Source of the DNA: Candidatus Martarchaeota archaeon
GTDB taxonomy: Archaea; Micrarchaeota; Micrarchaeia; Micrarchaeales; Micrarchaeaceae
Assembly: GCA_023474155.1 (NCBI GenBank)
Contig: JAMCYJ010000011.1
Span: forward strand, 1-26,654
DNA length: 26,654 bases
Direction of reading: 5' to 3'
Positions within the stretch are counted from its first letter, which is position 1. Every line of letters begins with the position of its first letter. A program made the translations under genes and the position numbers. The notes under the pieces were generated by a model, which saw nothing but the letters and a program-made list of their open reading frames with translations, made no database searches and was not told where the DNA came from. Shown one piece after another: positions 21,552 through 26,654 of this stretch.

Positions 21552-24341
21552 ATGGCAAATGGAAAATTGTTAGTAAATTTTCTTGATTCAAAAAATTCAA
21601 CCTTTACCCTCTATCCTATCAACCTTCTAACTTCCTCCTCAAGCAATGCGAAAATACAGTTGCTCAGCATCGGCAATATACACAGCGGCCTGAAAGATTT
21701 TAGCAGCAGCGCTCTGATAGGGGTTTCGGAGCTGCTTAAGGAAAAGAAGGCTGAAAGAGACAGCCCGGACGCGGTAATCATAAACGGCGGTGCGCTCCCA
21801 TACGGCAGTACAACCCAGCATATCCCGAGGACAAGGGGCCCGAGAAGATGGGACGATATGCTTGCGATGCTTAATGATATAAACAATCTGAGGGATGCAT
21901 CAGATATAACGCAGGTTTACCTTACCAGGATTTTCAACAGCGCCGACGAAAATGCGAAGATAATCTATGTAATGGGAGAAGACGACCTTAAATACAAGAC
22001 AGACATAGCGACAACATTGAACTACGACTTTGTGTACAAGCCCGAAATTCTGAACGATCTGTGTCTTAGCCTTGAAAGCGAGATAGAATCAAGGATTAAG
22101 ATAATAGAGATAACCAGGTCTTCGAAGGAAAAAATAGAAAAGTCCTTAAAAGCGCTGAATTCGAAGAAAAACATCAGGCAGCCAGATAAAATTGCAAAAT
22201 TAAAGCATGAAAAAGAGCTGGAAAATAACAAGAATAGGCTAGAACTTCTAAAGAACCAGCAGGAAATGCAGGAACTCGTAGTGATAAGGCAGAAAATCCT
22301 TACGCTCTATTCACAAAGCAGCAAATTCAATTCATTGGATCTTAAGGCCCTTAAGGAGCGCAAGCGCGAAATAGAGGAAGCACTGGTAGACACAAACAAA
22401 AAAATAGAGGTAAGCAAAGACATATTCAGCGCGGACTACAAAAAATTAATAATCTCGGGCAAAAAGCTTTCGAATGACCTGAAGGCTGTAGACATTACTA
22501 TAAGCAAGATCAAAAATTCGAGTTTAAACATACAGATGGCAAGCAAGTCAAAGCGCATAGACACTTTTACAGGGACAATCCCTGCGGAAGCGCAGTCGAT
22601 AAAGCTTATTGAGGAAATAAGTTTTGATTACTTCAAGTACGTGCTCGGATTTGCATTCGGAAGGAAAAGGGAAGTCCTTCTCGTAGGCAAGAATAACCTG
22701 AATTCTTTCAATTTTTCAAAAAACAAATTAAGCCTCAAGACCCTGATAGCGAATAATCCCGCAAACAACTCGAATGTTTTCAAGATGAAGTCTAATTCTG
22801 AAATGAACGTAACAATAGGCAACATATCAAGGAACCTTTCATTTGAGCCGAACCTGGCCGTAGTCGGCCACACGATGTCCAATTCATTCACCATAATACC
22901 TTCGCGAAACAATTCAAGCAGAAATATGGCGATATCCTGCTCGGGCCATCTCTCAGATCCGCAAAAGACATTTGCGCTCTGGAATGAAAAAATAAAGACA
23001 AGGCTTACAAGCGCATTTGAAAAGTCCCTTTTGTTTTCAGGCGTAACTTTGATTTCGTTTGATGGCATCAATTTCACATCAGATGTGATAAAGCACGATT
23101 ATCTAGTCAATAAGGCGAACGCGCTCGCCGAAAGGGAAAAAGTAGGCATCCCAGGGCTGATTGTACTGCAGGCAAAGGATAAAGCAGGCAGGGCTCCGGT
23201 CATGCATGACAGCAACAGCCTTGATGAGGTGAAAATTCAGAAGCTTATCGACGAGGCGAGAATACAGAAGATGCTGGCGTCCCATAAGCTTTTGTCTGAA
23301 TTAAGGGAGAAGGATCTGAAGTACGTGAATCTGAGCGACTTTGCAGGACAGAATAAGATAATGCAGATATCAAAAATTTCAATTGCAAGCATAAGTGACA
23401 TACATTTCGGCGGCGGGGAGACGCAGATGGAGCTGCTCAAAGCCTGCATAGGCGACATAGCATCAAACCCTCCGAACATACTAATACTCAACGGAGACAT
23501 AGTGGAAGGGAACCTGAACAACTACATGAACGTGCTGAAGGAGAACAAGAAGCCCCAATTAATATCTGAATACATGGAGTTTCTGAAGACTAAAAATCTC
23601 ACTAATACTGCGTTCGTCAAGGAAATGAATGCATTCATGCAGGATTTTATAAACAGGACGCCCATACAGAATATTGACGCTCAAATCGAGCCGTTCATCG
23701 GAATAATTTCCCCTGCAATAGACAGCATAATGCATTCTAATGGCAGCATAGTAATCACCAGCGGCAACCACTATAACAAGACATACAGAGGCCACAATAT
23801 CGACGAGGCGGAGAAGCTGGGGGCTGCGATAAAGGCCTATGCAAGGGGCAAGTCGCCCTCATACGATAACATAAGGGTAATCCATGGCGCAGACTACGGC
23901 GCGGGCGAGTTCGAGCTCAAGGCAGGGGGCAGCTCGTTTCCGGTCATGGTGGCGCATAACATAGGCAAGAGCGTGGAATCGATAGTGAACAAGCTGAGGC
24001 GCAAGAACTCTGATGCGCAGATATGCGTGGGGTCTCATTGGCACAATTACATGCAGATAAATACGATCGAGAACAGCATAGAAGTCACGCCATCGCTTAC
24101 ATCCACAAAGGAGAACGCCTTCCTCGAGTCCACTAACAATTCGATTGGGGAGATAACAGGCTATGTGCATTCGGAGTACGAGATAGGCGGGAACAAGGTG
24201 CTAAGGCACAAGTCCGAGCTTAGGTCCAAGGACAGTTTCAAGTTCCTCAGGACTAAGTCTGGCGACCTCATCGATGAGTTCATGAGAAATAAGGCGCAGG
24301 TCAAAGTAGAAAGACCGAAGGCTCCGTCGCTTGTTGTTTAA
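21552..24341 (+). CDS. Double metallophosphoesterase with internal coiled coil
   Basis: A 929-residue protein with two calcineurin-like modules. The C-terminal one is complete: SDIH (615-618), NGDI (647-650), SGNH (737-740), AH (801-802) and SHWH (828-831), i.e. the D-x-H, GD, GNH, H and GHxH ligands of two-metal phosphodiesterases such as Mre11/SbcD. The N-terminal one keeps the layout but not the ligands: GNIH (41-44), NGG (78-80), MGED (141-144), VVGH (437-440), SGHL (464-467). Between its third and fourth motif is a Lys/Glu-rich coiled coil (about 170-330). No signal peptide or membrane segment. ATG 21552 is chosen over TTG 21543. The nuclease-like gene starts 12 bp later. Confidence 0.82.
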   Translation: MANGKLLVNFLDSKNSTFTLYPINLLTSSSSNAKIQLLSIGNIHSGLKDFSSSALIGVSELLKEKKAERDSPDAVIINGGALPYGSTTQHIPRTRGPRRWDDMLAMLNDINNLRDASDITQVYLTRIFNSADENAKIIYVMGEDDLKYKTDIATTLNYDFVYKPEILNDLCLSLESEIESRIKIIEITRSSKEKIEKSLKALNSKKNIRQPDKIAKLKHEKELENNKNRLELLKNQQEMQELVVIRQKILTLYSQSSKFNSLDLKALKERKREIEEALVDTNKKIEVSKDIFSADYKKLIISGKKLSNDLKAVDITISKIKNSSLNIQMASKSKRIDTFTGTIPAEAQSIKLIEEISFDYFKYVLGFAFGRKREVLLVGKNNLNSFNFSKNKLSLKTLIANNPANNSNVFKMKSNSEMNVTIGNISRNLSFEPNLAVVGHTMSNSFTIIPSRNNSSRNMAISCSGHLSDPQKTFALWNEKIKTRLTSAFEKSLLFSGVTLISFDGINFTSDVIKHDYLVNKANALAEREKVGIPGLIVLQAKDKAGRAPVMHDSNSLDEVKIQKLIDEARIQKMLASHKLLSELREKDLKYVNLSDFAGQNKIMQISKISIASISDIHFGGGETQMELLKACIGDIASNPPNILILNGDIVEGNLNNYMNVLKENKKPQLISEYMEFLKTKNLTNTAFVKEMNAFMQDFINRTPIQNIDAQIEPFIGIISPAIDSIMHSNGSIVITSGNHYNKTYRGHNIDEAEKLGAAIKAYARGKSPSYDNIRVIHGADYGAGEFELKAGGSSFPVMVAHNIGKSVESIVNKLRRKNSDAQICVGSHWHNYMQINTIENSIEVTPSLTSTKENAFLESTNNSIGEITGYVHSEYEIGGNKVLRHKSELRSKDSFKFLRTKSGDLIDEFMRNKAQVKVERPKAPSLVV

Positions 24342-24353
24342 ATAGTGGTTTGG

Positions 24354-25019
24354 ATGGATCGCAGAAAACAAAAAAAATACGAGACTGCAAAACAGTTGCT
24401 GAGAGGAATGCGGCAGGATGCCGTAAAACTGGTGTTGAAGGGCAAGCTAGACAGCGTAGGGCTCGGCAATTGCACGCCCTCGTCATTCGAGATCGACATC
24501 GCGTCAATACTGCTAGACCACGGCCTCGACTTTGATTATAATTCAAAACTCGTGCATTCGTCCACTACGGGAATGCAAAATACGATGGCTAAAGACATTC
24601 CCTCGATAGGCTACCAGAAAATAAGCCTGTCGGGCGCGAACTGCGACCGCGAGGAGATTTTTAGGCCAGATTTCATAATTAATGACATACAGGTGCACAA
24701 CAAGACCCTCGTCTTAGAGCCGCATGGAAAGAGGTACTTTGACTACAGAAGAATAAACAAGTACAAGAACTTCATGAATTTCTTCGGCGACTCGTACTAT
24801 TTTGTGATAATAACCGATCATTCTAAGGCGGCTCTGGCCAATATGCTATGCGATTCAGGCATGCGCATATCAGACATATGCGACGAACTACTTCATGTTA
24901 ACAAGCACTCGGAGCTTCTTCAGGTCAAGAGCATGCTGCGCAAGCTTGAGCAACAAAATGAGCGCAAGTCTGCCGCGCAGCCGAATCCCTATGCGCCTTG
25001 CAAGCTGGTAGTAGCATAG
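24354..25019 (+). CDS. PD-(D/E)XK-like nuclease candidate
   Basis: A 221-residue basic protein. Residues 44-130 look like a restriction-endonuclease fold: E46 in SSFEIDIASILLDHGLDFDY, D106 in FRPDFIINDIQVHNK, and LVLEPHGKRY with E122, H124 and K126. The family pattern is E, then PD, then ExK (or ExDGxxH in DUF559/Vsr-like members); here the last part reads E-P-H-G-K. This is followed by a helix (RINKYKNFMNFFG) and strand YYFVIITDH, as expected for the fold. A C-terminal helical tail ends in Gln/Pro-rich residues. ATG 24354 is preferred over GTG 24345. It follows the phosphoesterase by 12 bp, so the two are almost certainly cotranscribed. Confidence 0.6.
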   Translation: MDRRKQKKYETAKQLLRGMRQDAVKLVLKGKLDSVGLGNCTPSSFEIDIASILLDHGLDFDYNSKLVHSSTTGMQNTMAKDIPSIGYQKISLSGANCDREEIFRPDFIINDIQVHNKTLVLEPHGKRYFDYRRINKYKNFMNFFGDSYYFVIITDHSKAALANMLCDSGMRISDICDELLHVNKHSELLQVKSMLRKLEQQNERKSAAQPNPYAPCKLVVA

Positions 25020-25122
25020 TCGCAGAGCGTTTGCCGGCGCAGACGCGCTGAAACCTACATTATATATATCTGAAGCGCCGCTTAATTAATTGTCGAGCAG
25101 GCACAAATTTCGAAGCGATTTT

Positions 25123-25545
25123 ATGAACAAAACGCAGACTGCAAAATTCAACAGAATAAAGGAGGAATTCGAGGGCATTCTTTGCGGGCGAAGGCTCAGC
25201 GCGGCGATAGCCGCTGCCCAGACATCGGACGATCCGGGAGTGCTCATGAGGCTGGCGAATTATGATTACAAAAAGCCGTTTGAGAACGAGTGGTGGTTTG
25301 TGGTCTACTGCGCGTGCAGGAATCCGCACATCCCTTCGTGGTTTCTGGAGAAGAAGGGGACAAAGGATCCTCATGCAAAGGCAGGCATGGCAGAGAACAC
25401 GACTACACCATACAGGATGCTGAAGCAGCTTGCAGAGGATCAGGACCAATTAATTTGCGAGAAAGCATCAAAGACCATAGAAACGAAGCGGTTGTTAGAT
25501 ATGAGAAGGCACGGCGATCACAATATATATATGCCGAAGAAATAA
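25123..25545 (+). CDS. Helical-repeat (HEAT/LRV-like) small protein
   Basis: A 140-residue protein with repeated two-helix units. NPHIPSWFLEKKGTKDPHAKAGMA and NTTTPYRMLKQLAEDQDQLI follow the leucine-rich-variant/HEAT pattern N-P-x-T-P-x-x-x-L-x-x-L-A-x-D-x-D-x-x-V-R, with a degenerate earlier unit AQTSDDPGVLMRLANYD. Such repeats bind proteins or nucleic acids. The frame also has TTG 25090; ATG 25123 is preferred because GCGAT lies 3 nt before it. A TATA-like TTATATATAT (25058-25067) gives it its own promoter, so it need not be part of the nuclease operon, although it lies directly downstream on the same strand. Confidence 0.6.
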   Translation: MNKTQTAKFNRIKEEFEGILCGRRLSAAIAAAQTSDDPGVLMRLANYDYKKPFENEWWFVVYCACRNPHIPSWFLEKKGTKDPHAKAGMAENTTTPYRMLKQLAEDQDQLICEKASKTIETKRLLDMRRHGDHNIYMPKK

Positions 25546-25599
25546 TACTAACCCTAATATTACTATTAATACTAATCCCAACACTAAGACATTGATTGC

Positions 25600-26166
25600 G
25601 TGCTTTACGATTTTATAAAATTGGATGCGTGCGCAGGCGCCGCGTATACGCCCCGCGAGGACTCTTTTCTGCTGGCAAACGCCGTAAAGAGGCACGCGTT
25701 TAAGAAGACCCTGGATATAGGCACTGGCAGCGGCATCCAAGGTCTTGTAGCAGCTTCCAATGGCTGCGATGTCACTTTCTTGGATATAGACCCTAATGCG
25801 CTCGATTGCGCAAGGCGCAATGCCTCGATGAACTCGCTAGGCGGCAGGTTCGTGCTGAGCGACCTCTTTTCAAATATAGGCGGCGAAAAGTTCAATACGA
25901 TAATATTCAATCCCCCTTATCTCCATTCTAAGCCTCTGGCAGGCATGCAAGACCCTGTACGAGCACTGGACGGAGGGGAAGGAGGAAGGGAGGTAATCGA
26001 CAGGTTTCTTGAAGCATATGGCGGCCATGTGCTTGAAGACCATGTGGTGATAATGCTGGAAAGTTCCCTGAACGGCTATGAATCAGATGTGAAAAAGCTC
26101 AATGCAGAGGTAGTGGCAAAAGAACGCTACTTTTTTGAGGAGGTAGCCGTCCTGCTTTTTTCCTGA
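25600..26166 (+). CDS. HemK2/Mtq2-type protein glutamine methyltransferase
   Basis: A 188-residue class I methyltransferase. It has the family's AYTPREDSFLLANAV start, SAM-binding LDIGTGSGIQGL, acidic motif FLDIDPNALDCA, and catalytic FNPPYL, which methylates Gln amide nitrogen. Archaeal and eukaryotic members (with a Trm112-like partner) modify the GGQ motif of release factor aRF1/eRF1. No RNA-binding extension. GTG 25600 follows TTGAT with a 3-nt gap. Its last 40 bp overlap the convergent TrmI gene. The DGGEGGREVIDRFL loop after NPPY is typical of the subfamily. Confidence 0.88.
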   Translation: MLYDFIKLDACAGAAYTPREDSFLLANAVKRHAFKKTLDIGTGSGIQGLVAASNGCDVTFLDIDPNALDCARRNASMNSLGGRFVLSDLFSNIGGEKFNTIIFNPPYLHSKPLAGMQDPVRALDGGEGGREVIDRFLEAYGGHVLEDHVVIMLESSLNGYESDVKKLNAEVVAKERYFFEEVAVLLFS

Positions 26167-26654
26167 TTTTGTTCCTGTTTTTGTCCGAACACCAAATATC
26201 CTGTATGCCATATCCCTTTTGTCGACGGCCTTATGCCCGCTTCTCTTATAAGCATATCCCTCATTATGACTTCTGCAGCAAATATATTATTGAATTTATA
26301 TTTTTCAAGCTTGTCAAAAAATTTCCTTAGTTGCTCAATGTGCAGGATATATCCCACGATATACCCCCCGTTTTTAAGGGCGTTGCAGGCGTTTTTCACT
26401 GCCTTCTCCGAGTTGGGCAGGTCAAGCGCAACGACATCAACATCCTTTTCAAAGATTTTTTTTGTTACGTCCGCATTGTGTATTATTAGATTCTCGAGAT
26501 TTTCTATTCTTTTGTTATGCTCTGCTATTTTCACGAATTCAGGCTTCAGCTCGTAAGAATAAACTTCCTTGCATATCTTTGCCATGCTTACTGCCAGCCA
26601 TCCGCTTCCAGTCCCCGCGTCGACGCAGATGCTGTTCTTGTTCACATTCGCATA
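26127..26654 (-). CDS. trmI: TrmI-type tRNA m1A methyltransferase, partial (N-terminus outside)
   Basis: The visible 175 residues carry the SAM-binding VDAGTGSGWLAVSMA, acidic YSYELKPEF, DVDVVALDLPNSEKAV, and the TrmI end IREAGIRPSTKGIWHTGYLVFGQK (family RPxxxxxxHTGYLxFARK). TrmI tetramers make 1-methyladenosine at positions 57/58 of tRNA. The frame stays open to the right edge (TAT at 26652-26654), and full-length members have about 75-100 more N-terminal residues, so the GTG at 26645 is not the true start. Its 3' end overlaps the HemK2-like gene by 40 bp tail to tail. Confidence 0.88.
   Translation of the reverse strand, partial: YANVNKNSICVDAGTGSGWLAVSMAKICKEVYSYELKPEFVKIAEHNKRIENLENLIIHNADVTKKIFEKDVDVVALDLPNSEKAVKNACNALKNGGYIVGYILHIEQLRKFFDKLEKYKFNNIFAAEVIMRDMLIREAGIRPSTKGIWHTGYLVFGQKQEQNQEKSRTATSSKK

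Noticed and set aside
21552..24341. Rad50/SMC-type ATPase because of the coiled coil
   Set aside because: No Walker A, Walker B or ABC signature is present; the flanking motifs are phosphoesterase-like.
25546..25599. Repeated AATACTAA/CCC units as a repeat array
   Set aside because: Only a few imperfect short units in about 50 bp; likely simple low-complexity spacer.

Overview
The window is archaeal. It carries archaeal or archaeal-eukaryotic genes only (RNA polymerase subunits D and N, eL18, uL13, uS9, eS8, uS2, RtcB, Pth2, archaeal-type AdoMet synthetase, TrmI, HemK2-like methylase, FMN-dependent IPP isomerase) and two tRNA genes with introns in the anticodon loop. Genes are short and closely packed, RpoD lacks its Fe-S domain and many products are unrecognised. 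A small-genome DPANN archaeon, perhaps Micrarchaeota-like, fits best, but that placement is inference. Starts follow a recurring pattern: a GGTGAT-type Shine-Dalgarno core (the 3' part of AGGAGGTGAT), a spacer of 3-5 nt, then the start codon. I used it to reset several starts, and it exposes one gene that apparently begins with ATT.

Layout. 1-2000: end of an unknown CDS, then a phosphate-uptake pair on the minus strand (DUF47/PhoU-like regulator, PiT permease). 2095-3847: RtcB RNA ligase and a SemiSWEET-type PQ-loop protein. 3874-4160: fragment of an ISAzo13-family transposase with an in-frame stop, plus a 17-bp direct repeat. 4164-6563: membrane-anchored coiled-coil surface protein, intron-containing tRNA-Gly(CCC), family 1 glycosidase. 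6760-9879: EF-Tu/SelB-like protein without GTPase motifs, an encapsulin-type ferritin (EncFtn) with an ATT start, a tail-anchored winged-helix protein, a Nudix hydrolase and a UPF0173 metallo-hydrolase. 9942-13218: eS8 with a small partner, Pth2, MetK, and a CheD-like protein without catalytic residues behind a tandemly duplicated promoter. 13484-17143: the classic archaeal rpoD-(tRNA-Leu)-eL18-uL13-uS9-rpoN-uS2 block. 17144-19405: accessory stretch (orphan DUF2080 protein, ParB/Srx-like protein, two unknowns). 19556-20611: IPP isomerase type 2. 20737-25545: unknown gene, a 929-residue protein with two metallophosphoesterase modules (the first degenerate and split by a coiled coil), a PD-(D/E)XK-like nuclease candidate, and a helical-repeat protein. 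25600-26654: two methyltransferases overlapping tail to tail.

How the genes fit together. The central block is information processing (transcription, ribosome assembly, tRNA and release-factor modification). Phosphate, sugar and isoprenoid functions sit beside it. The most novel part is the metallophosphoesterase-coiled-coil plus nuclease pair at 21552-25019, which looks like an undescribed two-gene nucleic-acid processing or defence module. Next come the orphan EncFtn with an ATT start and the set of enzyme-fold proteins that have lost catalytic residues (GTPase-like, CheD-like and the first phosphoesterase module).
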